A stretch of 64,000 nucleotides of DNA, taken from NCBI GenBank assembly GCA_002731275.1, contig PCBK01000146.1, positions 19,849 to 83,848 of the forward strand, in the 5' to 3' direction. Source of the DNA: Deltaproteobacteria bacterium. Its GTDB lineage: Bacteria; Myxococcota_C; UBA6777. Under the pieces are notes generated by a model. It was given only the letters and a program-made list of their open reading frames with translations. It searched no databases and was not told where the DNA came from. A program made the translations under genes and the position numbers. Below, piece after piece: positions 1 through 10,285 of this stretch (the first letter of the stretch is position 1; each line of letters opens with the position of its first letter).

Positions 1-1
1 C

Positions 2-3000
2 TATGAAGATCAAAAAGGAAATACATCCTCCTCCAACGAGACCCTAAACCAAGGAATTTGCCGCGTTGGGTTCAAATCGTGCGATCCAAAAACCCATAAA
101 TGGGGCGCTTGCATCGGTGCTATTCTCCCTGCTGACAAAGAAGAATGCAATCAAAAAGACGATGATTGTGACGGAAACATCGACGAAGACCTCCCAAATT
201 GCACAGCCATCACCTGCCGACAAGGTGAAAAACGAAAATGCTACACCCATCTCCTCGGATGCCCTCTCGTCAAAGGCGAATACAAATGTCTCGGCACCTG
301 TAAGTTTGGGATTAGAGAGTGCAACGAAAAAGGCGTCTGGGGAGCATGTCAGCAACAACTCACTCCAGAGACAGAAACTTGCGATGGATATGACAACGAC
401 TGTGACGGCGATATCGATGAAGGCTGTAATTGCACAGATGGACAATCACAGGAATGTTTTGATGGAAACAAAAACGTAGACAAAATACTGATCTGCAAAA
501 AAGGAATCCAATTCTGCAAACATGGTGTGTGGGGTCAATGTCTCAACAGCCAAACGCCTCAAATTGAAGAATGCAATGGTCTCGATGACGATTGTGACGG
601 GATTGTCGACAATCCCGATAAAATGATTCGTCCCCTATGCAGCAAACAGCTCGGAGTCTGCCGCTCCTCCACAAAAGTATGTGGGGGTTCGTCTGGTTGG
701 CTCCCCTGCTTTTCAGGAACGTACCAATCATGGGATAAGGACTACACGACAGAAGAGAAGTCCGAAACATGTGACAACAAGGACAATGATTGCGACGGTC
801 TTGTCGATGAGAACTGCATCAGCAACTGCACAAATGGTCAAACAAAAAAATGCTACTCTTTTCCCGAAGCCCCAAACACAGCCGATGTTGGTCTATGTCG
901 TTCAGGCATACAATTCTGTGCAGACGGTAAATGGGGAGACTGCCTCCTTCAAATCACGCCGACAAAAGAAGTCTGTGACAACAAAGACAACGACTGCGAT
1001 GGCCAAATAGATGAAACATTCACCAACAAAGGAGACGCTTGCAGCGTCGGTAAAGGAGAATGTAAGCGAAATGGCGTATATATATGCACAGATGAACAAT
1101 CCACCTCATGTTCAGCACAGTCAGGCAGCGTAGGCATCGAAAGCTGCGATGGCAAAGACAATGATTGTGATGGTGATATCGATGAAAACGTAACATGTCC
1201 AGGCGGAACGATTTGTGTGCAAGGTGTTTGCATTCAGCCTACCCCAGAACCATCTGAGGAGATGTACCAGGACGCAGGTACACCAGAGAAAACCCCCGAA
1301 CCCCCACCAGAATTACCAACAGACAAAAGCTGTTCAACAAATAATGATTGTCCATCACCCCTCGTGTGCAGGAACACCAAATGTGTCCCTGAGTGCAGAA
1401 ATCAGCTCGACTGCACAGGCGGAAAACTCTGTGATATCAACACGCAACAATGTGTTCTCTGTCAGACAAGTGAAGATTGTTGTCTGCGGTTTCTCAAAGG
1501 CTCAACCTCTTACAAGCTCTGTACAACGGACCTCAATCTCGCCTGCCTCAGTCAACAATGTGTGATCAGAGGTTGTAGAAGAAACAGCGATTGTTCGAGT
1601 GGAAAGATCTGCGATCTTACGACCTTCCAGTGTCGTTCCTGCCAAACAGACACAGAGTGCCCAAGTGGACAAAAGTGTCGAGCAGGTGTGTGCTATGAAG
1701 GATGTACAAAAAGCGCTGATTGCCCGACGATATCAGGTTCACAGGGACAGTGTGTCAACGGCATTTGTTTTACAGGGTGCCAAAGGGACACGGACTGTCA
1801 GGGAGGTTTTGTATGTGTCTCAGGCTCTTGCAAAGCGTCAGTCACATCCTTCCAGAGCGCACTTCGCTATGTAGATGGTAGCAGCGCAAAGAGCTGCACT
1901 CATTATAGATTCCCACAAAATGGTTACCATCCAGCCACCACCTCAGGTGTGTATTGGATCAACCCAGACGGCACAAAAGATATCAAAGTGTACTGTGAGA
2001 TGACACTCAATCGTGGTGGCTGGACGCGCTTTTGGTGGTTCTCTCCAGGTGCCTCTATGTCAGGTGTGACCGATGTATTGAGTCAAAGCCTCGCTCAGTG
2101 TAAACCTACTGACAAGACTTGCTTTGCCAAGCTTCCTTGGTCCGACCCCGTCGAATTGATGACAAGTTCAGATCAAAAGAGCGGCCAAATCTACTGGTTT
2201 GACAACACAAACACCTCCAAGAGAGTGCTCGCGTCTTTGACAACACAGGCCAAATGGCCCGCCTCAAATGGCATCGGTTCTTCATGGCCACCAGTCCTCG
2301 CCGCTGGGACACTTGCACACAGGACGACAGAGGTCGGCCCCCAAGCCGGATACTGGTGGTACGGTTTACAAAATGGGGTCGTCTCATTCTCTTTAGATAA
2401 CAACGCAGACGCGTGCCAATCATTTTTCGCAGCAGGTATGGATCAAGACGGAAAACTCGGCGTCGATCACGCGAGCACTTCGTGTCCATCCCCCAACAGT
2501 ACACAAAGCGGATTGTACCTCTATGCGAGATTACCACTCAAAGCTCCAACACTTGTATTGGATAACGGTGCAAGAAAGCGTTCAGACGGAACATATGAAA
2601 AATCCTGCCTGGACTACCGTTTCCCTCCCATGTACTCAGGCGCCATTGGGGATGGAGCTTACTGGGTACAAACAAACACTTCGACACCTCCTCAAAAAGT
2701 CAACTGCCAAATGAGTAAACTTGTATGTGTTCCAAGTACATGTAGCTCTGCAGGTGCAAACTGTGGTGAGATCTTCGACGGTTGTGGAGGAAAACTGAAG
2801 TGTGGAAGCTGTTCGGCTCCCTATACTTGTGGAGGCGCAGGCAAAGCTAACGTCTGTGGATGTGACGGAAAGTGGCGTGTCGGATCCGCAGAATCACAAG
2901 GATATTCAGGAGTTGGAGCAGACTTAAAGCTCGACATATCTGGACGTCCACATATGTCCCATTTTAACTACTCCAACAAACAATTGAAGTATGTATACCA

Positions 3001-3928
3001 AGACAGCGTTGGTATCTGGCGCTCGGAGGTCGCGCTCACTCTCAGCAATGTCTCGACAAGCTCATCCACTGGACTCGGTCTCGACACCAAAGGCGGCGTC
3101 CATATCGCATACTACGACGGTGCAAATCTTGGCGCCTACATCGCCTCGAAACCCAAAGGCGGTACGTGGACAAAAGAAACCATCGCAGCACCACAGAACT
3201 ACAGAAACACAGGTCGGTATATCCAGATGGGAATCGACAACACAGACACCCTTCACGTCGTCTACTACACAAGCACAAGCGGTACAGCAGGTGATCTCAT
3301 CTACGCAGCCAAGCAGCTTGGAGGTACGACCTGGAGCAAGACCACCATCGAACAATCCATCAATATTAACCACATAGGGATGTTTGTCGAACCGGCAGGC
3401 CATGTTCACCTATCGTACGGCTCTTACGCCAACACCTCCGCGAGCAGGGCCAAGTATGCAGTGCTCAAAAAAGGCGGAACGTGGAGTATCGAAGTCATTG
3501 ACGGCACCATCACACGAGCAGGCTCCCCCTCCTCCGTCTTTGTCGATGGAAACGGCACAATACATGTCGCGTTTAAAGCAAGTGACTCGTCAAACGCCGG
3601 TGTATACTACAGCAAAAAACTCCCCACAGGGACCTGGACCACGACACGTATCGACACCAACATCAACTCAAGTGATCCATCAGTCGCAGTCGACACAAAA
3701 GGAACGACACATGTCGTTTACAGATTCCCAAATCAACTCACACACCTGTATTTACAGAGTGGTGCAACACAGTGGACCAAACAAACAATCGACACATCAA
3801 CCAACAACAACGGCTACAACACCCACATCGCTGTCGATGCAACAGGTGGTGTACACGTTCAGTATAGGGATTCAACATACCGGGATCTTCGCTACGCGTT
3901 GCTTCCAAATTGCCCACTCACCCCCTGA
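2..3928 (+). CDS. Giant secreted MopE-like / fibrinogen-like / beta-propeller protein (5' end outside window)
   Basis: The frame is open from base 2 with no stop before 3926, so this is the 3' part of a gene starting upstream (about 1,308 residues visible). Six copies of the MopE putative metal-binding motif (C-x4-DND-C-DG-xx-DE type) begin near bases 146, 380, 572, 770, 974 and 1145. A Pro/Glu linker and several short Cys-rich CxxDxDC modules follow (about 1330-1840). Then come two fibrinogen-C-like openings (about 1860-2060, with a YCEM...GGWT core, and about 2550-2720, truncated before GGW). The last 1 kb holds about seven repeats of the type VDxxGxxHVxY...TW, which looks like a seven-bladed propeller. 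The Cys content fits an exported, disulphide-bonded or calcium-binding surface protein. The real start and signal peptide are not visible. The family calls rest on motifs; the function is unknown. Confidence 0.85.
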   Translation, partial: YEDQKGNTSSSNETLNQGICRVGFKSCDPKTHKWGACIGAILPADKEECNQKDDDCDGNIDEDLPNCTAITCRQGEKRKCYTHLLGCPLVKGEYKCLGTCKFGIRECNEKGVWGACQQQLTPETETCDGYDNDCDGDIDEGCNCTDGQSQECFDGNKNVDKILICKKGIQFCKHGVWGQCLNSQTPQIEECNGLDDDCDGIVDNPDKMIRPLCSKQLGVCRSSTKVCGGSSGWLPCFSGTYQSWDKDYTTEEKSETCDNKDNDCDGLVDENCISNCTNGQTKKCYSFPEAPNTADVGLCRSGIQFCADGKWGDCLLQITPTKEVCDNKDNDCDGQIDETFTNKGDACSVGKGECKRNGVYICTDEQSTSCSAQSGSVGIESCDGKDNDCDGDIDENVTCPGGTICVQGVCIQPTPEPSEEMYQDAGTPEKTPEPPPELPTDKSCSTNNDCPSPLVCRNTKCVPECRNQLDCTGGKLCDINTQQCVLCQTSEDCCLRFLKGSTSYKLCTTDLNLACLSQQCVIRGCRRNSDCSSGKICDLTTFQCRSCQTDTECPSGQKCRAGVCYEGCTKSADCPTISGSQGQCVNGICFTGCQRDTDCQGGFVCVSGSCKASVTSFQSALRYVDGSSAKSCTHYRFPQNGYHPATTSGVYWINPDGTKDIKVYCEMTLNRGGWTRFWWFSPGASMSGVTDVLSQSLAQCKPTDKTCFAKLPWSDPVELMTSSDQKSGQIYWFDNTNTSKRVLASLTTQAKWPASNGIGSSWPPVLAAGTLAHRTTEVGPQAGYWWYGLQNGVVSFSLDNNADACQSFFAAGMDQDGKLGVDHASTSCPSPNSTQSGLYLYARLPLKAPTLVLDNGARKRSDGTYEKSCLDYRFPPMYSGAIGDGAYWVQTNTSTPPQKVNCQMSKLVCVPSTCSSAGANCGEIFDGCGGKLKCGSCSAPYTCGGAGKANVCGCDGKWRVGSAESQGYSGVGADLKLDISGRPHMSHFNYSNKQLKYVYQDSVGIWRSEVALTLSNVSTSSSTGLGLDTKGGVHIAYYDGANLGAYIASKPKGGTWTKETIAAPQNYRNTGRYIQMGIDNTDTLHVVYYTSTSGTAGDLIYAAKQLGGTTWSKTTIEQSININHIGMFVEPAGHVHLSYGSYANTSASRAKYAVLKKGGTWSIEVIDGTITRAGSPSSVFVDGNGTIHVAFKASDSSNAGVYYSKKLPTGTWTTTRIDTNINSSDPSVAVDTKGTTHVVYRFPNQLTHLYLQSGATQWTKQTIDTSTNNNGYNTHIAVDATGGVHVQYRDSTYRDLRYALLPNCPLTP

Positions 3929-3952
3929 GCCCTCCACAGACCCACAATACAA

Positions 3953-5389
3953 TCAAATCTTTAGCCAAATCCGAGAGAACATCATCATCGCGACGTCTGT
4001 CCCGAATGTTTCAGACTTTTGAGACGCGAGCACTGTAAAGACATCACCTGTCGAAGGCAAGAACGCACCGACGCCAATATCAAAAGTCACAAACTTCGCG
4101 ACCTTCCACTTAAAGGCTCCGTCGATCTCCATCCCCAAAAATTGTTCATGTGTTTCAGTCGTATCCTTAAAGATAGGTGCATAATTGCCACCACCTTGTA
4201 AAACGCCACCGTCAGCCCAGCGGAAGTTGTACGCCACGTTGATCTGGACAGAGGTCGTCTTCGTCGGACGAATCCCCACAAACAAGGAAGGCGCGATAAT
4301 GTTGCTTGGTGCGAACATGTTGGTGATATTGGAAAACTTCCGTCTCTTACCATATACAGGCACAAACGTCATACTCGAATCTGCTTGTGTACCAGTATCA
4401 CCACTCGCCGCGACCAAAAAGATACCAATATATGGCTTGAGTGGAGCCGGAAGTGTATAGGCTACAGACGCAAATCCACCAAAGGCGAACAAAGACTTGT
4501 CTTCGTGGGTACCGAATTGTACATAACCTTCAAAAATCGAACGGATGCTCGCCGTCTTTAATGTGTAATCCAGGCCAATCATACCAATTTGTGAATTCAC
4601 GAGTGGTTTTCCCGTCCGTGGCGCACGTTGAAGGTAGTGTGCGGAGATCCCTAGCTTGAAAGACTTTCCAAACTGAAAATGATGTCTCACACCAGCCAAA
4701 TCGTCCCCCTCAAACAAGCACCCGTCCTGACATGTCGCTGTATCAGTCAGCTCAACACTTTCTCGTATTTTGAACCAGTACAGCTCCGTTTTCATTCGAT
4801 TGGGTCCATACAAAAACAGCCTCATACCGTCAAATGACTGTCCTTGTGGGATGTATCCAGGATCCCCTAGAATAAAGCCATGTGCGTGTGTTGCTCCGAT
4901 TCTTCCAATCTCAAACCTCAGAGGCAGACGGCCTGGCCGCTCCAAGAACAGATACCCTTCAAAAAAAGTCGTCCCCAAATAGACTTCACGATGAAATTGA
5001 TTGGTCTCGTCTGGATCAAACCGAATATCACCACCAGAACGCAATCCATTCCCCCAAAATCGAGCATCCTGAATCGTCAAGACAAAGCCGACTTGCTTTT
5101 GGATCTCCGCCTCCAATGATATCCTGAAACGTGTTGCAACATATACATCACTATCATCGAGTTTGGATGAAAAATCTTTGAGATTAAATTTGTATTCAGG
5201 TCTTGCGAAGACACTACTGCGAATACGAAAGACTGTCTCCAGTGGACCAGGAAGGTGAATCTCAATACCCTTTTTTTTGACATGTTTTACAGTAACTTGG
5301 GAAGTTTGTTTCGCATATCCGCGATGTTCGAAATATGTAAAGGCCACAAAGGCTATTAGTATCGTTGTAAAATATCGTAGGTATCTCAT
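3953..5389 (-). CDS. Outer-membrane beta-barrel protein (porin / alginate-export-like)
   Basis: 478 residues from an ATG at 5389, preceded by GGAG with 6-nt spacing. An upstream in-frame start at 5464 is less likely because it would place about 25 polar residues before the signal peptide. The N-terminus (RYLRYFTTILIAFVAFTYF...YAK) reads as a signal peptide. The mature protein alternates polar and hydrophobic residues in short strands with many Tyr/Phe/Trp girdle residues (RFRISLEAEI, YLFLERPG, KTELYWFKIRE), as expected for an 16-18-stranded barrel, and ends in a strand with WLKI. The general layout resembles alginate-export-type or long-chain porins, but I see no diagnostic motif. It converges with the MopE-like gene, leaving only 24 bases between the two stops, and has no same-strand partner. 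Confidence 0.7.
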   Translation of the reverse strand: MRYLRYFTTILIAFVAFTYFEHRGYAKQTSQVTVKHVKKKGIEIHLPGPLETVFRIRSSVFARPEYKFNLKDFSSKLDDSDVYVATRFRISLEAEIQKQVGFVLTIQDARFWGNGLRSGGDIRFDPDETNQFHREVYLGTTFFEGYLFLERPGRLPLRFEIGRIGATHAHGFILGDPGYIPQGQSFDGMRLFLYGPNRMKTELYWFKIRESVELTDTATCQDGCLFEGDDLAGVRHHFQFGKSFKLGISAHYLQRAPRTGKPLVNSQIGMIGLDYTLKTASIRSIFEGYVQFGTHEDKSLFAFGGFASVAYTLPAPLKPYIGIFLVAASGDTGTQADSSMTFVPVYGKRRKFSNITNMFAPSNIIAPSLFVGIRPTKTTSVQINVAYNFRWADGGVLQGGGNYAPIFKDTTETHEQFLGMEIDGAFKWKVAKFVTFDIGVGAFLPSTGDVFTVLASQKSETFGTDVAMMMFSRIWLKI

Positions 5390-5743
5390 GCTCGACTCCG
5401 TTCGGTATCGTACGTTCACTCTATTTACAATCTTACCTTTTTGCAAAGACAGTGCCACATACAAAAAGAGAAATCCAAAACGGATACCAAAATAAAAACA
5501 TCAATGAATACAAAAGAGAGACTCAACAGGAGACGATACCGAGACTTCCTCCTGAGAAGAAGCTCTCAACAAGAAGACACACCCCTCTGATGACAGGTCT
5601 ATTTTGATGCAAATCGTTGCAACGCTTCAAAGGATTGAATCATTTGCAAACAAAGGACGCAGCGCAGCAAAGGGTTGGAAGAAAACGGTAGATGGGGGTT
5701 TTGTAGGAGATGATTTGGGTGTATTTGGAGGGAAAAGTGAGGA
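5390..5743. other. Intergenic stretch without a recognised gene
   Basis: About 350 bases between the barrel gene and the end of sucB, both on the minus strand. A weak imperfect inverted repeat (TGCAAAT ... ATTTGCA, about 5611-5653) lies some 90 bases downstream of the sucB stop. It has no T-tract, so I do not call it a terminator. The promoter of the barrel gene should lie here, but no convincing -35/-10 pair was seen. Confidence 0.4.
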
Positions 5744-6982
5744 TTAGATACCAAGCAGCATACGCTCGGGATTTTCCACACAGTCACAGATACGTTTGAG
5801 GAAGGTCACAGCGTCTTTACCATCGACGATTCGGTGATCGTAAGACAACGCGAGGTACATCATAGGACGCAGCTCGACTTTGCCATTGACTTCAACAGGT
5901 CGCTGTTTAAAGCCGTGCATCCCAAGGATCCCACTTTGTGGTGGGTTGAGGATGGGTGTGGAGATCAATGAACCGTAGATACCACCATTTGTAATGGTGA
6001 AAGAGCCACCCTGAAGATCCTGCAACGTGAGCTTTTTGTTGCGGGCTTTCTTCGCGAGATTGGAGATCTCAGCTTCGACACCTGCAAAGCTGAGTGTCTC
6101 AGCGTCACGTACAACAGGAACAACAAGCCCCTTCTCAGTACCAACAGCAATCCCGATGTCATAGAAGTGATTTTGCACAATCTCAGTGCCATCGATATAC
6201 GCGTTCAGTCCAGGGACATTTTGCAGAGCATCGACAGCCGCCTTCACAAAGAAGGACATGAAGCCCAATTTGATGCCATACTTTTTCACAAATTGATCCT
6301 GGTACTTTTTACGGATAGCGATCACCGCAGAGAGGTCGACTTCGTTGAAAGTCGTGAGGATCGCTGCTGTTTGTTGTGCTTGAACAAGACGCTCGGCGAT
6401 GCGCTTGCGGATGGGGGTCATCGAACGTCTTGTTTGACGAGGACCGTCTGCAGGCTTGCCAATTTTGGGGATAGAGGGTGTCGGCGCCTCTTTTTTAGGA
6501 GCAGCCGCTGGCTGAGGAGCAGGCTTCGAAGCACCGGCTGCCACTGTACGAAGGACATCGTCCTTCATCACACGGCCGTCTTTGCCTGTGCCTTGAATAT
6601 CACCGCTCGTCAAACCGTGCTGTGCAGCGTGGTGGCGAGCAGCAGGTGACATCACATCACCACTTGCACCAGAAGATGCAGGCGCTGACGCTGGAGCTGC
6701 TGTTTCAGCTTCGGATGCTTTGCTCGCAGCAGGAGCATCACCACCTGTCGCAGAGGTATCAATTGTCGCGACAATTTCGTGAATCGCAACAACTTCATCG
6801 ACGCCCTTCTTGATGGACAACTTTCCTGCGACTTCAGCAGCAACTGTGGCAGTGATCTTATCAGTCTCAAGCTCGAACAATTCATCGTCGACCTGGACCA
6901 TATCACCGTCTTGCTTAAACCAGGTAACGATCTCACCTTCAGAAATAGACTCACCAACTTCAGGAACTTTGACCTCAAACAT
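5744..6982 (-). CDS. sucB: Dihydrolipoyllysine-residue succinyltransferase, E2 of 2-oxoglutarate dehydrogenase
   Basis: 412 residues. The E2 core transfers succinyl groups from lipoyl to CoA in the TCA cycle. The ATG at 6982 was chosen because it gives the family start [13 protein letters not shown] and has AAGGAGG 11 nt upstream; the frame upstream of it holds only non-family residues. Domains in order: lipoyl domain (about 1-75) with the lipoylated Lys42 in ETDK; an Ala/Pro-rich linker; a peripheral-subunit-binding domain (about 110-150, [13 protein letters not shown]...[11 protein letters not shown]); and a catalytic domain with the C-terminal active site [14 protein letters not shown] (HxxxDG). 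It follows sucA on the same strand with a 150-bp gap, so the two probably form an operon. The E3 gene (lpd) is not in the window. Confidence 0.95.
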   Translation of the reverse strand: MFEVKVPEVGESISEGEIVTWFKQDGDMVQVDDELFELETDKITATVAAEVAGKLSIKKGVDEVVAIHEIVATIDTSATGGDAPAASKASEAETAAPASAPASSGASGDVMSPAARHHAAQHGLTSGDIQGTGKDGRVMKDDVLRTVAAGASKPAPQPAAAPKKEAPTPSIPKIGKPADGPRQTRRSMTPIRKRIAERLVQAQQTAAILTTFNEVDLSAVIAIRKKYQDQFVKKYGIKLGFMSFFVKAAVDALQNVPGLNAYIDGTEIVQNHFYDIGIAVGTEKGLVVPVVRDAETLSFAGVEAEISNLAKKARNKKLTLQDLQGGSFTITNGGIYGSLISTPILNPPQSGILGMHGFKQRPVEVNGKVELRPMMYLALSYDHRIVDGKDAVTFLKRICDCVENPERMLLGI

Positions 6983-7134
6983 CGGATCGACATCCTCCTT
7001 AGCTCGTTTTGGGGTCGCGTCAGGTAATTCAGCGGCACGAAAGCGGCTCTTCAACGAACGATAAAGCCGAAATAAACGCACACAAACCTTACAACGCATG
7101 TTTTCTATTCACCTTGCCAACATTCCGTCCTTAC

Positions 7135-9981
7135 CTAGAATGTAAGACTTTGAAAGATCGGATTTTTCGCATCATCGAAGACTTTCTCACGGAACACAGC
7201 TTGGCAAAGTCCGGTTTGTTCTTCGACGTGTTTTTGGTAGGAAGCTGTTGCAGGACTCGCGCTCGCATCCCGGCCAACGTAGATAATTGGCAGTGGCGAG
7301 AAGAATTGCAACAAATGTGGGAACATAAATGTCCATCCACCTCGGTTCTGTGGCTCTTCTTGTACCCAAACAACTTCTTTGAGGTTTGTGTACTTCTTCT
7401 TGATCTCTTCCAAGCGCCACTCACAAAGTGGATAAAACTGCTCAACGCGCACGATCGCGACGTTGTCACCGTTCTCGGACTTCGCTTGTTCTTCGAGCAG
7501 GTCGTAGTAGACCTTTCCAGAGCAAAGCGCGAGACGCTCGACATTTGTGTTTGCAGTTGCGTCATCAACGATCTCTTGGAAATGACCATTGACGAATTCA
7601 TCGACATTTGATTGGACTTTGGGGTGACGCAAGAGGCTCTTTGGTGCCATCAACACGAGAGGTCGACGGAATGGGCGCAACACTTGACGTCGCAGCAAGT
7701 GAAAATACTGCGCTGGTGTCGTGACGTTGCAAACCTGGATATTTTTCTCAGCACAAGCCTGAAGGTAGCGCTCAAGGTAAGCGTTGGAGTGCTCTGGCCC
7801 CTGCCCTTCAAAGCCGTGGGGGAGCAACATCACAACACCATTGGTGCGCTGCCACTTCGACTCTGAACCTGTGATAAATTGGTCGATGATCACCTGCGCG
7901 CCGTTTGCAAAATCACCAAACTGCGCTTCCCACATGATCAACATGTGAGGTTCAGTCATCGCGTAACCAAACTCGAAGCCAAGAACAGCCGCTTCTGAGA
8001 GCAAGCTGTTATACACACAGAATCGGGCCTGTTCAGGGTGCAAGTTGTTGAGAGGAATATATGATTCTTCTGTGTCGATGTCCTGCCAGACGGCGTGTCT
8101 GTGTGAAAACGTCCCACGCCCGGAGTCCTGACCACTCAATCGCACAGGGATGTTATCGCGACAAAGTGAACCAAAGGCGAGATATTCTGCAGAGGCCCAA
8201 TCAAGCGTTTCTTTGGCCTTGAGGGCGTCGAGGCGCTTGGCGAGCTGGCGTTTGATTTTTCTGTTGAGATGGAATCCTTCAGGTGGCAAGAAACACTTCT
8301 CACCAATCTCCAACAATCGATCAAACGGGACACCTGTCTCGACAGGTTGATCATCGTAAGGTTTATCGAGCCCAACCCATCGGTCTTCGTACGCCTGAAT
8401 ATGGATCTGAGGTTGCTCTGTGCGGACTTTGTCGAGGACCTCTTGTAGCAGTTGTCTGATCTGCTGTTTATGGTCTTCGGCATCACTCACATCGATGATT
8501 TTCTCGCTGAGTAATTGCTCTTGGTAAATGGAGCAAACGGAGGAGTGGTCTTTGATTTTTTGATACATTTTTGGCTGCGTAAACAACGGCTCATCGCTCT
8601 CGTTGTGCCCGTGCTGTCTGTAACAGAGCATGTCGATAACGACATCTTTTCCAAATCGTTGTCGGAATCGCAGCGCGAGCAACACAGTGTGGATAAGCGC
8701 TTCTGGATCATCACCATTGACGTGAAAAATGGGGGATTCAATCATCTTGACGACGTCTGTCGCGTAAACACTCGAGCGAGCTTCGTCAGGAGATGTGGTA
8801 AATCCAATCTGGTTGTTCACGATCAAGTGGACCGTCCCACCTGTTTGGTACCCTGGCAATTGTGACAGGTTCAGGGTCTCAGACACGAGTCCTTGACCGG
8901 CAAACGCAGCGTCACCGTGCAAGAGCAACGGGAGCACCTTTTTGCGAAGCTCTGTATCTCCGAGCTGTCGTTGTTTTGCACGGGCACGACCTTCAACAAC
9001 GGGATTAACCGCTTCGAGGTGGCTGGGGTTGGGTGTCAAGGAGAGGTGGATGGCTTTACCATGACGAGTGACATAATCGGAGCTGTACCCTTTGTGGTAC
9101 TTCACATCTCCATCACCTCGGGCATGATCCATTCCGATATCTTCAAATTCAGCAAAGACCGCTTCGTATGGCATACCCAAAAGGTTGGTTAAGACGTTGA
9201 GGCGTCCCCTGTGGGCCATACCGATGACGACTTCTTGGACACCAAGCTCTGGAGACTCTTCGACGAGGAAACGCACAGCAGGGATGATCGACTCGCTTCC
9301 TTCGAGAGAGAAGCGTTTTTTGCCGGGAAAACGTTTATGCGTAAATGTCTCAAAGTTCTCTGCATCGATCAAAGAGCGCAACAAGAAGAGTTTGTCGTCT
9401 TTTGAGAGCTGTGTTTTGTTGTGGCTGGTCTCCATCTCTTTTTGCAGCCAGTGACGACATTCGTGGTCCTGAATGTGCATGTACTCGACGCCGATGGAGT
9501 TACAGTAAGTATCTTGCAGTGCATCGAGCAGCTCTGAGATCTTGAAGCTTTGCCCGGCAGGGAAGAAATCGCCGAGGTGTTGGCCATCGAGTTCGACATC
9601 CATCATATCTTCAGTCAAACCAAATGATGCGATGTCCAAGCCAGGAAAGGATGGCTGGTACAGACCCAGAGGATCAATCTTGGCGAGACGATGACCTTGT
9701 CTTCTGTAAGCAAAGATCATGTCCGCGACGTGAAAGTGGAGGTCTGTTTCATCTGTATGTACAGAACGTCTCGTAGGAGTAGATGCACCATCAAACAAAG
9801 GTGCCGATTGTGCGTCCCCTTCGCCTCCTTGCCCCAACACAAATCCATCAAAGAAATGTTGCCAATGTTCTGGAACAGAGGCGGGGTCACTCTTCCAAGA
9901 AGTGTAAAGATCTTCGATATAGCTGGCGTTCCAGCGATTTGCAGGGCTCAACCATTCTTGCCGAGAATGTATATCAGACAA
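7135..9981 (-). CDS. sucA: 2-oxoglutarate dehydrogenase E1 component
   Basis: 948 residues, the usual length. It decarboxylates 2-oxoglutarate with thiamine diphosphate and passes succinyl to the E2 lipoyl group. The N-terminal E2-binding segment (SPANRWNASYIEDLYTSW), GMAHRGRLNVL, HGDAAFAGQG, the NNQIGFTT thiamine-site strand and the transketolase-like MWEAQFGDFANGAQ are all present. The start is a TTG at 9981 with AGGAG 9 nt upstream; no ATG or GTG lies near this position in frame. The gene is followed by sucB on the same strand. A possible promoter about 100 bp upstream is described under the neighbouring intergenic entry. Confidence 0.95.
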   Translation of the reverse strand: MSDIHSRQEWLSPANRWNASYIEDLYTSWKSDPASVPEHWQHFFDGFVLGQGGEGDAQSAPLFDGASTPTRRSVHTDETDLHFHVADMIFAYRRQGHRLAKIDPLGLYQPSFPGLDIASFGLTEDMMDVELDGQHLGDFFPAGQSFKISELLDALQDTYCNSIGVEYMHIQDHECRHWLQKEMETSHNKTQLSKDDKLFLLRSLIDAENFETFTHKRFPGKKRFSLEGSESIIPAVRFLVEESPELGVQEVVIGMAHRGRLNVLTNLLGMPYEAVFAEFEDIGMDHARGDGDVKYHKGYSSDYVTRHGKAIHLSLTPNPSHLEAVNPVVEGRARAKQRQLGDTELRKKVLPLLLHGDAAFAGQGLVSETLNLSQLPGYQTGGTVHLIVNNQIGFTTSPDEARSSVYATDVVKMIESPIFHVNGDDPEALIHTVLLALRFRQRFGKDVVIDMLCYRQHGHNESDEPLFTQPKMYQKIKDHSSVCSIYQEQLLSEKIIDVSDAEDHKQQIRQLLQEVLDKVRTEQPQIHIQAYEDRWVGLDKPYDDQPVETGVPFDRLLEIGEKCFLPPEGFHLNRKIKRQLAKRLDALKAKETLDWASAEYLAFGSLCRDNIPVRLSGQDSGRGTFSHRHAVWQDIDTEESYIPLNNLHPEQARFCVYNSLLSEAAVLGFEFGYAMTEPHMLIMWEAQFGDFANGAQVIIDQFITGSESKWQRTNGVVMLLPHGFEGQGPEHSNAYLERYLQACAEKNIQVCNVTTPAQYFHLLRRQVLRPFRRPLVLMAPKSLLRHPKVQSNVDEFVNGHFQEIVDDATANTNVERLALCSGKVYYDLLEEQAKSENGDNVAIVRVEQFYPLCEWRLEEIKKKYTNLKEVVWVQEEPQNRGGWTFMFPHLLQFFSPLPIIYVGRDASASPATASYQKHVEEQTGLCQAVFREKVFDDAKNPIFQSLTF

Positions 9982-10285
9982 ACCAAATGTCTCCTCTGGT
10001 TTATTTGTTGCAAAAAGATCACAAAACAGAGATCATTCACGTCCGACCCATACGGAGTCGAACAATTGCAGCACATATATATTGAATAGAGCGGGAAAAG
10101 GCAAACACCCAACTGCATTTTGATCAACAGTGGACTGCCTACAACCTCAAATTATCGAACATTACGAATCTTTCAACAGCCTCCCCTACGAAGAAGCTGT
10201 TCTCACCGGCGCTCATCGCAATCACTGCTCACTTGACGTCAGTCAGTCCTACAACTTCGTCAAACATCAAGAACATGAGCCCCCT
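9982..10285 (-). promoter_or_regulatory. Leader of sucA with a possible sigma-70 promoter
   Basis: About 300 bases between the sucA start and the end of the M29 peptidase gene. On the minus strand, TTGCCT (10104-10099) and TATATA (10081-10076) are separated by exactly 17 nt, each matching consensus at four of six positions. This is a plausible but weak promoter for sucA-sucB. No gene was recognised in this stretch. Confidence 0.3.
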
